Assembly: GCA_008087055.1 (NCBI GenBank)
Contig: VIEA01000001.1
Coordinates: 260,514 to 324,513 of the forward strand
Source: Gammaproteobacteria bacterium LSUCC0096
GTDB taxonomy: Bacteria; Pseudomonadota; Gammaproteobacteria; Pseudomonadales; Litorivicinaceae
Direction: 5' to 3'
DNA length: 64,000 nt
In this document: one piece after another, positions 32,224 through 40,821 of the stretch
Position numbering within the stretch: the first letter of the stretch is position 1
Layout: each line of letters begins with the position of its first letter
Position numbers and translations under genes: made by a program
The notes under the pieces: model-generated
Told to the model about the DNA's origin: nothing
The model's input: only the letters and a program-made list of their open reading frames with translations
Database searches by the model: none

Positions 32224-32248
32224 AAAACCCGCTTCGGCGGGTTTTTTT
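32224..32248 (+). terminator. Intrinsic terminator of rplM-rpsI
   Basis: A G+C-rich stem (ACCCGC/GCGGGT, extended by A-T pairs) closed by a TTCG tetraloop is followed by seven T residues. It lies 20 bases after the rpsI stop and separates the ribosomal operon from petABC. Confidence 0.95.
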
Positions 32249-32293
32249 GTGCCATAAAGCCACGAATTTTTAGATCAAAACGCTATAACGCGC

Positions 32294-32322
32294 TTGCTTG
32301 AGTCGCCGGCACTCTCTAAAAT
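32294..32322 (+). promoter_or_regulatory. Sigma-70 promoter of petABC
   Basis: TTGCTT (32294-32299) and TAAAAT (32317-32322) have a 17-base spacer and lie 45 bases before the petA ATG. The preceding terminator makes a promoter here necessary. Confidence 0.75.
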
Positions 32323-32366
32323 ATTGCAAGCAAATTTGCCCCCAACAACGATCTGAAGGACACATC

Positions 32367-32981
32367 ATGACTGATGCAGTCGTAACCGAAGTGGAGCAGC
32401 CCGCTGACACTTCGCGTCGTAAATTTTTAGTTGGTGCTACAACGGCACTAGGTACCATTGGTACCGTGGGTATCGCAACACCATTTGTTGCTTCGTGGAA
32501 TCCGAGTGCGAAAGCGAAAGCGGCAGGCGCTCCGGTTAAAGTTGATATTTCAAAAATCCTTCCCGGTGAGCAGATTCGTGCTGAGTGGCGTGGCAAACCT
32601 GTGTTTATTTTGCGTCGTACGCCAGAAATGTTGGAAGGGTTGAAAGCAACTAACGATCAAGTTGCAGATCCAAATAGCGAACAGCCTCAGCAGCCTGCAT
32701 ACGCCACAAATGAAGCGCGATCAATTAATCCCGAGATCGCCGTTCTTGTGGGTATTTGCACGCATTTGGGGTGTTCGCCACAGTTTCGGCCTGAAGTTGG
32801 GGCTCCGGATTTAGGTGATACATGGCAAGGCGGTTATTTCTGCCCATGTCACGGTTCAAAGTTTGATTTGGCTGGACGCGTTTACAAAGCAGTCCCGGCG
32901 CCGTCGAACCTTCTTGTGCCGCCGCACTCTTATGAGAGCGATAACGTTCTTATCATTGGTGTTGATGAGGAGAATGCATAA
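32367..32981 (+). CDS. petA: Cytochrome bc1 complex Rieske iron-sulfur subunit
   Basis: 204 residues from the ATG at 32367 with GAAGGA upstream; an in-frame extension to 32298 covers the promoter and is rejected. The protein has a twin-arginine signal anchor (SRRKFLVGATTALG, then a membrane helix at about 20-45) and a periplasmic Rieske domain. The 2Fe-2S ligands are in CTHLGC and CPCHGS. It passes electrons from ubiquinol to cytochrome c1. The stop overlaps the petB start (TAATG). Confidence 0.98.
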   Translation: MTDAVVTEVEQPADTSRRKFLVGATTALGTIGTVGIATPFVASWNPSAKAKAAGAPVKVDISKILPGEQIRAEWRGKPVFILRRTPEMLEGLKATNDQVADPNSEQPQQPAYATNEARSINPEIAVLVGICTHLGCSPQFRPEVGAPDLGDTWQGGYFCPCHGSKFDLAGRVYKAVPAPSNLLVPPHSYESDNVLIIGVDEENA

Positions 32982-34234
32982 TGGGTTTGCGTAAAACTGA
33001 AGCGACAGGGTTGGTTGGTTGGATTGATCAACGCCTCTCGATCATGGATGCGTGGAACAATCACCTCGCACAATATTGGGCACCAAAAAACTTTAACGTT
33101 TGGTATTTCTTTGGGTCATTGGCTCTCCTCGTTCTTGTTAACCAAATTCTGACAGGGATTTGGCTGACGATGAGCTATGAGCCAAGTGCGGAAGGTGCGT
33201 TTGCATCTGTCGAATACATCATGCGTGATGTAGAGATGGGTTGGTTGATCCGTTACATGCACTCGACAGGGGCATCAGCCTTCTTCGTGGTTGTTTATCT
33301 CCACATGCTCCGCGGGATCATGTATGGCTCGTATCAGAAGCCACGTGAACTGATCTGGATCTTCGGAATGGCCATTTATCTTCTATTGATGGCTGAAGCG
33401 TTCATGGGATACCTGTTGCCTTGGGGACAAATGTCTTATTGGGGTGCACAGGTGATCGTCTCTCTATTCTCTGCAATTCCTGTAATTGGTGCTGATTTGG
33501 CCCAATGGGTTCGTGGTGACTATCTCATCAGTGGCATCACGCTCAATCGTTTCTTCGCGTTGCACGTCATTGCGTTACCGTTGGTGATAGCAGGGCTTGT
33601 AGTACTGCATATCCTCGCGCTGCACGAAGTGGGTTCGAACAACCCAGATGGGATCGATATTAAGGATAACAAAGACGCGAATGGGAAGCCGATTGATGGT
33701 ATTGCTTTCCATCCATACTACACGGTGAAAGATATCGCCGGTGTTGCGGTGTTCTTGTTTGTTTTCTGCGTGGTGATCTTCTTCTTCCCAGAGATGGGTG
33801 GGTACTTCCTTGAGCATGCGAACTTCGAGCCTGCGAACCCGTTGAAGACTCCTGAGCACATTGCGCCGGTTTGGTATTTCACTCCGTTTTACGCGATGCT
33901 CCGTGCGATCACATTCCCGATGTTCGGTTTGGACGCGAAATTCTGGGGTGTGGTTGTCATGGGTGCAGCGATTGCAATCTTGTTTGTTTTGCCATGGCTC
34001 GATCGCAGTCCGGTTCGTTCGATCCGCTATAAGGGTAACTTGTCGAAGATTATGCTGGTGTTGTTTGCAATTGCATTCGTGATGCTGGGTATTCTAGGTG
34101 CCTTGCCTTCAACACCAACGCGTACAGCATTGGCTCAGTTGGGTACTGCGATCTACTTCTTGTTCTTCCTTGCGATGCCTTGGTATACCCGTTGGGAATC
34201 GACGAAGCCTGTTCCAGAGAGGGTAACGAAATGA
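32981..34234 (+). CDS. petB: Cytochrome b of the bc1 complex
   Basis: 417 residues with eight to nine membrane helices. It binds two b haems and both quinone sites. Haem-ligand His residues lie in YMHSTGASAFFVVVYLHML and in the helix FFALHVIALPLVIAGLVVLH. The Qo-site PEWY-type motif appears as APVWYFTPFYAML, with Val in place of Glu. In many bc1 enzymes the motif is PEWY, and the PVWY form is common in some proteobacterial lineages. Single full-length subunit without a split into b6 and subunit IV. Confidence 0.98.
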   Translation: MGLRKTEATGLVGWIDQRLSIMDAWNNHLAQYWAPKNFNVWYFFGSLALLVLVNQILTGIWLTMSYEPSAEGAFASVEYIMRDVEMGWLIRYMHSTGASAFFVVVYLHMLRGIMYGSYQKPRELIWIFGMAIYLLLMAEAFMGYLLPWGQMSYWGAQVIVSLFSAIPVIGADLAQWVRGDYLISGITLNRFFALHVIALPLVIAGLVVLHILALHEVGSNNPDGIDIKDNKDANGKPIDGIAFHPYYTVKDIAGVAVFLFVFCVVIFFFPEMGGYFLEHANFEPANPLKTPEHIAPVWYFTPFYAMLRAITFPMFGLDAKFWGVVVMGAAIAILFVLPWLDRSPVRSIRYKGNLSKIMLVLFAIAFVMLGILGALPSTPTRTALAQLGTAIYFLFFLAMPWYTRWESTKPVPERVTK

Positions 34235-35010
34235 AATTAGTTTGGACTCTAGTTTTTTCATTGGTCTCGTCGGTCGCTGTTGCTGCTGGCGGACCAGGTT
34301 ATCCGCTTGAGCATATCGAACCTGATTACGACGATAAAGCGTCACTACAGCGCGGATTGGCGACTTACACGCATTACTGCATGGGTTGTCACTCGCTGAG
34401 CTATCAGCGTTATGAGCGGACAGCCACTGATCTTGGTGTTGATCCAGATGTTATGGTCGAAGCCATTGTTCCATCAGACAAGAAGATTGGTGATTTGGGT
34501 ACGATCGCGATGCCTTCGAAAGGCGCTGCAGAATGGTTCGGTGCTCCACCACCTGATCTGACGCTTGTTGCACGTAAACGTTCTCCAGATTGGGTATACA
34601 CTTATTTAAAAACGTTCTACGTTGATCCATCACGTCCCCTTGGTGTGAACAACAAAGTATTTCCTAAAGTGGGTATGCCCCACGTGCTTGAGCCACTCCA
34701 GGGCGTTCAGCGTACCGTGTGTAAGGAAGCGCCGATTCGTGTTAACGGAACAGTGCAGACAGACTCAATTTCAGGCCAGCCGCTAACTGAGAATCAGTGC
34801 GGAATTCTTGAAGTTGTCGAGGGTACTGGGAAGTTAACAGCAGCGGAATACGATCAGTTGATCTACGATCTGGTAAACTTCCTAGAATATGTCGGTGAGC
34901 CTTCGAAAGCGAAAGCGCATGACATGGGCATTTATGTGCTGTTGTTTATCATGCTCTTCTTCGTATTTGCGTACTTGTTGAAGCGTGAATACTGGAAGGA
35001 TGTGCATTAA
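34231..35010 (+). CDS. petC: Cytochrome c1 of the bc1 complex
   Basis: 259 residues from the ATG at 34231, overlapping the petB stop as ATGA. A signal peptide ends near residue 19 (SVAVA-AGG). The c-type haem site is C50-M-G-C53-H54. The axial Met ligand is probably in FPKVGMPHVL. A C-terminal membrane anchor (about 229-249, YVLLFIMLFFVFAYLL) holds it in the inner membrane. It is the last gene of the operon and is followed by an intrinsic terminator. Confidence 0.98.
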   Translation: MKLVWTLVFSLVSSVAVAAGGPGYPLEHIEPDYDDKASLQRGLATYTHYCMGCHSLSYQRYERTATDLGVDPDVMVEAIVPSDKKIGDLGTIAMPSKGAAEWFGAPPPDLTLVARKRSPDWVYTYLKTFYVDPSRPLGVNNKVFPKVGMPHVLEPLQGVQRTVCKEAPIRVNGTVQTDSISGQPLTENQCGILEVVEGTGKLTAAEYDQLIYDLVNFLEYVGEPSKAKAHDMGIYVLLFIMLFFVFAYLLKREYWKDVH

Positions 35011-35034
35011 GCACACCCAAGCCTAAGTTCTACG

Positions 35035-35062
35035 AACAGCCGGCTTACGCCGGCTGTTTTGT
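35035..35062 (+). terminator. Intrinsic terminator of petABC
   Basis: A perfect 10-bp stem (AACAGCCGGC/GCCGGCTGTT) with a 4-base loop ends in TTTTGT. It lies 25 bases after the petC stop, within the 76-base spacer before sspA. Confidence 0.93.
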
Positions 35063-35086
35063 CTGTTTACGGAGATTGAAATACTT

Positions 35087-35722
35087 ATGTCACTCGTGAC
35101 GAAACGCTCAACCATGACCTTTTTCTCAGATCCAACTGATCACATGTCGCATCGTGTCCGTATCGTGTTGGCAGAAAAGGGAGTAACAGTCGATATCGTT
35201 GATTGCGATCCGGATGACATTCCAGAAGAAGTGTCGGAGATCAACCCGTATAACAATCTTCCTACGCTTTTGGATCGTGATTTGGTGCTCTATGAACCTA
35301 ACATCATGATGGAATATTTGGACGAACGGTTTCCTCATCCACCTCTGCTACCGGTCTATCCGGTCGCGCGAGCCAATGCACGGATGTTTCTCCATCGGAT
35401 CGAGAAAGAGTGGACGCCACTGATTCGTACAATCGAAGCGGCAAAGCGCAACAACAAGCGCTCGCCATCAGCTGCCAAAGAGCTTAAAGAGCAGTTGGTC
35501 GCTGTCGCACCAATCTTTGAGGAAATGCCTTATTTCATGAGTGAAGAATTTTCACTCGTTGACTGCACAGTCGCCCCAATTTTGTGGCGTTTACCGCATT
35601 TGGGCGTTGAATTACCGCCGAAGCAAACGCGTGGATTGCAGGATTATCAATATCGCATGTTTAACCGGGATGCATTCCAGGCAAGTCTGTCGGAAGCTGA
35701 ACGTGAAATGCCTCGTACATAA
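35087..35722 (+). CDS. sspA: Stringent starvation protein A
   Basis: 211 residues, glutathione-transferase fold without GST activity. SspA binds RNA polymerase and affects stationary-phase and acid-stress transcription. The N-terminal thioredoxin-like domain begins TFFSDPTDHMSHRVRIVLAEKGV; INPYNNLPTLLDRDLVLYEPNIMMEYLDERFPHPPLLP follows and is highly typical (shown here only as landmarks). It is three bases upstream of sspB, the conserved sspAB operon, next to petABC as in Pseudomonas. Confidence 0.96.
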   Translation: MSLVTKRSTMTFFSDPTDHMSHRVRIVLAEKGVTVDIVDCDPDDIPEEVSEINPYNNLPTLLDRDLVLYEPNIMMEYLDERFPHPPLLPVYPVARANARMFLHRIEKEWTPLIRTIEAAKRNNKRSPSAAKELKEQLVAVAPIFEEMPYFMSEEFSLVDCTVAPILWRLPHLGVELPPKQTRGLQDYQYRMFNRDAFQASLSEAEREMPRT

Positions 35723-35725
35723 TCG

Positions 35726-36181
35726 ATGGCCCTTGGTTCTTCACGCCCCTACTTGATACGAGCCCTCTACGACTGGATTGTCGATGGGGGCGAGGATCCT
35801 TACGTAGTCGTGGATTGCTTCTACCCGGGGGTTGAAGTCCCTGAGTCACACGTCAAAGATGGCCAGATTGTTCTGAATCTTGCGCCACGGGCGCTGAACG
35901 CTTGGAATATGTCAGATTTTGGGGTGATGTTTCAGACCCGTTTTGGCGGTATTCCAACAGATTTGGTTTTACCATATGGCTCGATAACAGCGATTTATGG
36001 CAAAGAATCGGGGCTCGGGATGGCTTTCGGGCAAGAGCCAGGCGGTGCACCTGAATTACCTGATGCTGACGCACCGACTCCAGCGTTTGAACCAGTTAAA
36101 GATGAGGCTTCAGCCGATCAGCCTACAGATCCGCCCAAGCGCGAGCGGCCTGCTCTTCGCATCGTGAAGTCTGACGACTAA
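35726..36181 (+). CDS. sspB: ClpXP specificity-enhancing factor SspB
   Basis: 151 residues. SspB tethers ssrA-tagged proteins to ClpXP. The folded substrate-binding domain spans about 1-110, with SSRPYLIRALYDWIVD at the start and MSDFGVMFQTRFGGI in the middle. An acidic, Pro-rich linker follows (about 110-140), and the tail RPALRIVKSDD is the ClpX-binding (XB) motif. The stop overlaps that of the convergent dolP by four bases. Confidence 0.96.
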   Translation: MALGSSRPYLIRALYDWIVDGGEDPYVVVDCFYPGVEVPESHVKDGQIVLNLAPRALNAWNMSDFGVMFQTRFGGIPTDLVLPYGSITAIYGKESGLGMAFGQEPGGAPELPDADAPTPAFEPVKDEASADQPTDPPKRERPALRIVKSDD

Positions 36182-36750
36182 TCAATATATTCGAATACGC
36201 GAACGATTCGTTTCACACCACGTACTGAACTTACAACACTTTCCAATGCGGCTGCTTCGGTCTTCGATACGAACCCCATGACATACACCACACTGTTTTC
36301 AGTGGTGATTACAGTCCGTTGATAGACGTCTCGGCCAAGGTCCTTCAAAACAAGCGCTTTAACCTGGGTTGAAATCGTCAAATCATTGATCTCAGAAATA
36401 ATCGTTGCCTTGCCCGCAATCTCAAGTTGATTGATCACTCGGACCACGCCGCGATGCTGCGTTGCCACTTTTTCGGCGATTTGGCGCGCATCTTCAGATG
36501 GTACTTGCCCTGCAACTAACACCACGCCGTTATAGACCTTGACGTTGATGTTGCTAACTTTTAGCTCGGGTGATGCTTTCTTTAAATTCACTGCGATTGC
36601 GATTTCAGCAGTTTCATCATCGATGAATTGCCCTGCCGTGCGACTACCTCGATTATCGGAGATGGGCTCCGACGTGGTTGAATCAATGACGGTTGCGCAG
36701 CCTGTCAAAAGGCCCAACATGAGTGTTGCTAAGATCAGAGGAAAACGCAT
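36178..36750 (-). CDS. dolP: BON-domain outer-membrane lipoprotein DolP (YraP)
   Basis: 190 residues from the ATG at 36750 with AAGGAG six bases upstream; ATG 36753 and TTG 36756 are alternatives. DolP is a lipoprotein with two BON domains that supports outer-membrane integrity and the Bam complex. The lipobox is LLTGC at about residues 13-17. BON repeats cover about 40-110 and 118-190, with VYNGVVLVAGQVPSEDAR and VVYVMGFVSKTEAAAL. It lies downstream of diaA as in Escherichia coli. Confidence 0.94.
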   Translation of the reverse strand: MRFPLILATLMLGLLTGCATVIDSTTSEPISDNRGSRTAGQFIDDETAEIAIAVNLKKASPELKVSNINVKVYNGVVLVAGQVPSEDARQIAEKVATQHRGVVRVINQLEIAGKATIISEINDLTISTQVKALVLKDLGRDVYQRTVITTENSVVYVMGFVSKTEAAALESVVSSVRGVKRIVRVFEYID

Positions 36751-36765
36751 CATCAACTCCTTGGA

Positions 36766-37356
36766 CTAGCCAAATATTTGTAGATCGATCAATTCGCTCA
36801 AGCAATGGACTAACATCAAATGCTGCTCGCGAACTGTGGTTGGATGTTCTGAGTGTACTCGAATCTCTGTATCTCCGTAATTGAGTAACGGTGATATCTC
36901 TCCACCATCCCCTCCAGTAAGGGCAACCACTGGTAATTCAAGCTCATGCGCGGCAATAACTGATTGAACCAGGCTTGCTCGCGTTCCGGTGGCCGATACC
37001 ACGAGCATGCTGTCGCCAGACTTCCCGAGGGCTTTTACTTGTCTCGAGTATTTTTCCGAGCGAGATTCATCAGTTAGGGAACTCATCGTGATGGCGTCAG
37101 CGTTTAGCGCGATCGCTGGAAGTCCTGGTCGATCCCGCTCAAAACGATGCATCAGGTGCGCCGCAAAGATTTGGCCAATCGCTGCCGATGAACCGATTCC
37201 AATAACGAGGATTTTTCCATCATTAAGAATGCAGTCGGTCAGTGTTTTTGCCGCTGTCACAAGACGTGGAGCAAGTTGAAAACTCTGTTGTAGTGCGTCG
37301 GTCGCTTTGGCGATTCGTATTGCGATCCGTTCTTCGAGCACCTCATTATTCTGCAT
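36766..37356 (-). CDS. diaA: SIS-domain DnaA-binding initiator protein DiaA
   Basis: 196 residues from the ATG at 37356, inside the end of lpoA (11-base overlap). One SIS domain with ILVIGIGSSAAIGQIFAAHL and LVVSATGTRASLVQSVIAA. DiaA forms tetramers that bind several DnaA molecules and promote initiation at oriC. The related phosphoheptose isomerase GmhA has the same fold; the lpoA-diaA-dolP order points to DiaA. The usual yraN gene between lpoA and diaA is missing. Confidence 0.9.
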   Translation of the reverse strand: MQNNEVLEERIAIRIAKATDALQQSFQLAPRLVTAAKTLTDCILNDGKILVIGIGSSAAIGQIFAAHLMHRFERDRPGLPAIALNADAITMSSLTDESRSEKYSRQVKALGKSGDSMLVVSATGTRASLVQSVIAAHELELPVVALTGGDGGEISPLLNYGDTEIRVHSEHPTTVREQHLMLVHCLSELIDLQIFG

Positions 37357-39346
37357 CAAGCAACTCCGACTGCAGAAGTGATGGAAGTGGCTCCCACAGA
37401 TTGGCAATGACCTGTTCGTCGTTCGTCACCTGGATTGTGGACAGTTGGCGATGAATCATCGAATCAGCACCCAGGGTCAGGTAACCCGTTTGCCCTTGAA
37501 TCGATGTTGATCCACCAAAACCGAGTTGCATCGCCATGGACATCGCATCGATACCAACGCCAACCAGCGATCCAAAAACACCCTGAGCGTTTGCTCGCTC
37601 GGCGAGTACTTGTTTCTCATTGGTTCCTAGGTCCCAGGGGGTTACCACCAATTTGCTGTTGCGAAGATCTTCTGCAATATCCGCAAGATCTGGGCGGTAT
37701 GCACCAATCAAGTAAACAGGAGTTTGATCGAGGTAATAGAAATCGAGTAACGGACGTATTTGCTGCGCTTTTTTCGGGTCGGTATGAACGACAACAGCGG
37801 TCATATCTTGTCGTATTCTTGGGGTGTGTTCGAGGCGAAGACCTAGCATCTTTGATAATTCACGACGGCGGTTTTGGCTATCGTTCACTCCAAACGCTTT
37901 TGTGATCGCTGTTTCAGGCTTTTTTGCATCCAGCGCAAACCTCCCACCTGATGAACCACCAACAAATGTGAGTTGCTCACTAATCGCTTCTGCTGCTCTG
38001 AGTCCTAAAGGCGAATCGGTATGCAATACGACAACACGTGGACGATCGGCTTCACGTGCAATTTGGTTGATCGTTGATTCCGCGTCGTCCTCGATGGCTA
38101 AACTTAAGCTATAAGCTGGGGAATCGAGATTGAGTGAATCGGTTTTGATACGATTTAAAACCAGAACGGGTATCCGTGGCTTCGATTCAAGTAAAGCGAC
38201 GACCTTATCTTTTTGCAGTGGGCCAATAATGAATTCAGATTGGCTGGACTGTCCGGTTGCTATCAGCTCATCGCGAGACATCTTTTCTGTATCAATGACA
38301 TGAAGCGCAACCCCGAGTTCGGATTGTCGTTTTTGGTATTCAAATAATATTCCGTCGCGGATGGCGCGCCCGGCGTTTCCAAGATCACCTGATAAAGGCA
38401 GTAAAACGGTCACGTCAAAATCTTTAGGTGGTTCAACAGCTGTTAGGAAGTCGTAATCTTGTAAGTTGGCTTTGAGGAGTGGGTGCGTCCGGTACTTTCT
38501 CAGCCACTGAAGTATCCCGTCGTCATTAGGCATCTTTTTCAGGAGCAGAGCGTGAGCCATACCAGCCAACAGATCAGTACCAACACTTAAATCTTGAAGT
38601 AAGCGCTCTGGAAGTTCTTCAAGTTCTCCCAGGATGCGACGCGACGCGGCGTTAAGTGCATTGTCATCGAGATATCGCAGTCTTTCTGCGTCGAATCGAA
38701 GTGCTGCGATCGACATATTGAGCTGTCGATAGGCTTTGCCCTTGATGCGCAAAACATCTGCTCTCTGTTCTTTTGAAAGAGATTTCGGATCAATCGTATT
38801 GATCGTAAGGATGGCAAGCTCCGGCTCATTCTGGGACAGCTTTTCAGACGCTGCTTCAATCGGATTGAGGGGTTGGACCAATTCAACGGGAGGCTCAACA
38901 ATAACTGGTGTTGCCGATACGGGTTCGGTTGCATCAATGGATGCAATTGGTTCGACCGTAGTCGGCATGACGGGCGTTTCATCTATCGGCTGGATTGAAG
39001 GCATTACGTTAAGTGGTATGACTTCAGATCGCTCAGGCAACACGGGCTCAGGCTGCATGCTTGGCACTGTCTCGGGTTGCGGTATCTGCCGTGTAATCGG
39101 TGATAACTCTGTTCTGGCGATCTCGCGAGACCGTCGATTCCAGTCGATCTGTTTCGGTAAGACCGGTTCTTGGTAGGCCTCTGTAGGCTCCCCGGTTTGC
39201 GGAGTATAGCTTTGTGATATTTCCGGTCTTGGGATTTCCGTGACAGGCGGTCGTACTTGTTGTTGACATCCTGCTATGAACGCCATGCCGACTAAAGCGC
39301 TTGTTCTAATAATGGTTTTTCGTGCAGGCTTTACGCGTAACAACAA
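37346..39346 (-). CDS. lpoA: Penicillin-binding protein activator LpoA
   Basis: 666 residues. LpoA is an outer-membrane lipoprotein that reaches through the wall to activate PBP1A. A lipoprotein signal with FIAGC lipobox is at about 23-27. It is followed by a Pro/Glu-rich low-complexity linker (about 30-160), a helical TPR-like N domain and a C-terminal periplasmic-binding-protein fold (DVTVLLPLSGDLGNAGRAIRDGIL). The signal peptide needs a start at one of two consecutive TTG codons (39346 or 39343), because the first ATG is in the middle of the signal sequence. Divergent from rsmI. Confidence 0.93.
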   Translation of the reverse strand: MLLRVKPARKTIIRTSALVGMAFIAGCQQQVRPPVTEIPRPEISQSYTPQTGEPTEAYQEPVLPKQIDWNRRSREIARTELSPITRQIPQPETVPSMQPEPVLPERSEVIPLNVMPSIQPIDETPVMPTTVEPIASIDATEPVSATPVIVEPPVELVQPLNPIEAASEKLSQNEPELAILTINTIDPKSLSKEQRADVLRIKGKAYRQLNMSIAALRFDAERLRYLDDNALNAASRRILGELEELPERLLQDLSVGTDLLAGMAHALLLKKMPNDDGILQWLRKYRTHPLLKANLQDYDFLTAVEPPKDFDVTVLLPLSGDLGNAGRAIRDGILFEYQKRQSELGVALHVIDTEKMSRDELIATGQSSQSEFIIGPLQKDKVVALLESKPRIPVLVLNRIKTDSLNLDSPAYSLSLAIEDDAESTINQIAREADRPRVVVLHTDSPLGLRAAEAISEQLTFVGGSSGGRFALDAKKPETAITKAFGVNDSQNRRRELSKMLGLRLEHTPRIRQDMTAVVVHTDPKKAQQIRPLLDFYYLDQTPVYLIGAYRPDLADIAEDLRNSKLVVTPWDLGTNEKQVLAERANAQGVFGSLVGVGIDAMSMAMQLGFGGSTSIQGQTGYLTLGADSMIHRQLSTIQVTNDEQVIANLWEPLPSLLQSELLDAE

Positions 39347-39359
39347 TTTGGTACCTACA

Positions 39360-40220
39360 GTGTCACTAGATCAACAAGACAACACTTTACCATCAGCGCT
39401 TTACATTGTCGCAATGCCGATTGGCCAATGGAGCGATCTCTCGTCTCGGGCGATCGATATATTGGGTGGCGTTGATGTGATTTTAGCTGAAGATACTCGC
39501 GTCAGCGGTCAGATTTTAAAGTCCGTTGGTGTATCTACGCGTATGGTGTCATTGAACGCACATTCTGAAGCTGGAAAAGCCGATAGAGTGATTGAGTCGC
39601 TCGAATCAGGGCAGTCGCTCGCTCTGATTTCCGATGCCGGAACGCCTGGGATTAGTGATCCAGGACGATTACTTGTCGATCGAGTCGTTGAGAAGGGTTT
39701 GCCGGTGGTTCCTATTCCAGGCCCTTCTGCGTTAACGGCGGCATTATCGGTTAGTGGTTTCCCGGCAGCACCTTCCCATTTCTTTGGTTTTCTCTCGACG
39801 AAATCAAACGCGCGCGATCAAGAGCTTGAGCGAGCTCTTTCTCATGATGGAACGCTTATTTTTTATGAGGCTCCGCATCGCATTGTGGACTTTGCCGAAA
39901 GATTGGACCAAAAAGCTCGCGGGAGAAAAGTGATGTTTGCTCGTGAACTGACGAAAACGCATGAGCAGCTGATTCGTGTCGTTGCAGGACAGTGTGCGGA
40001 CTGGTTTTCCGCAAATCCTGATCGAATTCGGGGAGAATTTGTCGTGTTGGTGGGGCCTGCAAGCACTGAGCGAGCGCAATCGAGCATCGATGCAGATCAG
40101 ATACTTCGTGTTCTTGCTCGCGAATTACCACCATCAAAAGCGGCTTCGTTGGCTTCCGAGCTCACAGGGATCCCCAAACGAATGTTATATCGCCAATTGA
40201 CTGATGAGTCTGAAGAATAG
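39360..40220 (+). CDS. rsmI: 16S rRNA 2'-O-ribose C1402 methyltransferase RsmI
   Basis: 286 residues if started at the GTG at 39360, equal to the length I remember for the Escherichia coli protein. Earlier in-frame starts (ATG 39312, ATG 39276) overlap the lpoA start region and none has a good Shine-Dalgarno, so the start is uncertain. RsmI methylates C1402 of 16S rRNA with SAM. Family landmarks are LYIVAMPIGQWSDLSSRAIDIL, ILAEDTRVSGQIL, ISDAGTPGISDPG and FYEAPHRIVDF. The order lpoA/rsmI divergent is conserved. Confidence 0.95.
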   Translation: MSLDQQDNTLPSALYIVAMPIGQWSDLSSRAIDILGGVDVILAEDTRVSGQILKSVGVSTRMVSLNAHSEAGKADRVIESLESGQSLALISDAGTPGISDPGRLLVDRVVEKGLPVVPIPGPSALTAALSVSGFPAAPSHFFGFLSTKSNARDQELERALSHDGTLIFYEAPHRIVDFAERLDQKARGRKVMFARELTKTHEQLIRVVAGQCADWFSANPDRIRGEFVVLVGPASTERAQSSIDADQILRVLARELPPSKAASLASELTGIPKRMLYRQLTDESEE

Positions 40221-40229
40221 ACACTGCGC

Positions 40230-40573
<344 letters not shown>

Positions 40574-40719
40574 TCCACTTTAACCCACTTCCAAGATCAT
40601 GCTGGTGTGACGCGTTTTTTTGCGCGCCGATCAAATTAATTTCTTCATATTTTTTAATAATTTAAAGCCTGGTTTGAATGCTTGGATTCAGAGTCTGTGC
40701 GTAATGGCATCACTATGAT

Positions 40720-40748
40720 TTGACTGTCCTTCGGTGGGTAAATAGAGT
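40720..40748 (+). promoter_or_regulatory. Sigma-70 promoter of mraZ and the dcw cluster
   Basis: TTGACT (40720-40725) and TAGAGT (40743-40748) are separated by 17 bases, about 75 bases before the mraZ start. The first MraZ box (GTGGG at 40734) lies in the spacer and three others follow the -10, a layout consistent with autorepression. Confidence 0.75.
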
Positions 40749-40779
40749 TCTCATGTGGGAAAAAGTGGTGAGTTGTGGG
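40734..40779 (+). promoter_or_regulatory. MraZ operator: four 10-bp-phased GTGG(G/T) boxes
   Basis: GTGGG occurs at 40734, 40755 and 40775, and GTGGT at 40765. The last three are spaced by exactly 10 bases and the first is 21 bases upstream, so all face nearly the same side of the helix. MraZ of Escherichia coli and mycoplasmas binds such direct repeats before mraZ. Site function is inferred. Confidence 0.85.
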
Positions 40780-40821
40780 TAAAGACGTTGTTCTGACCCA
40801 GAATTACCCTAGGAGAAGACA

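Larger units (their letters stand above)
40574..40821. other. Intergenic region rnpB-mraZ
   Basis: This 248-base gap is the longest in the window. Its first half is A+T-rich and holds no recognised feature; a 4-bp CGCG stem with a T-filled loop (40611-40626) is too weak to call a terminator. The second half holds the mraZ promoter and MraZ operator boxes described separately. Confidence 0.6.

Noticed and set aside
40611-40626. Possible terminator after rnpB (CGCG stem with T-filled loop)
   Set aside because: Only four base pairs, with the T-run in the loop rather than after the stem.
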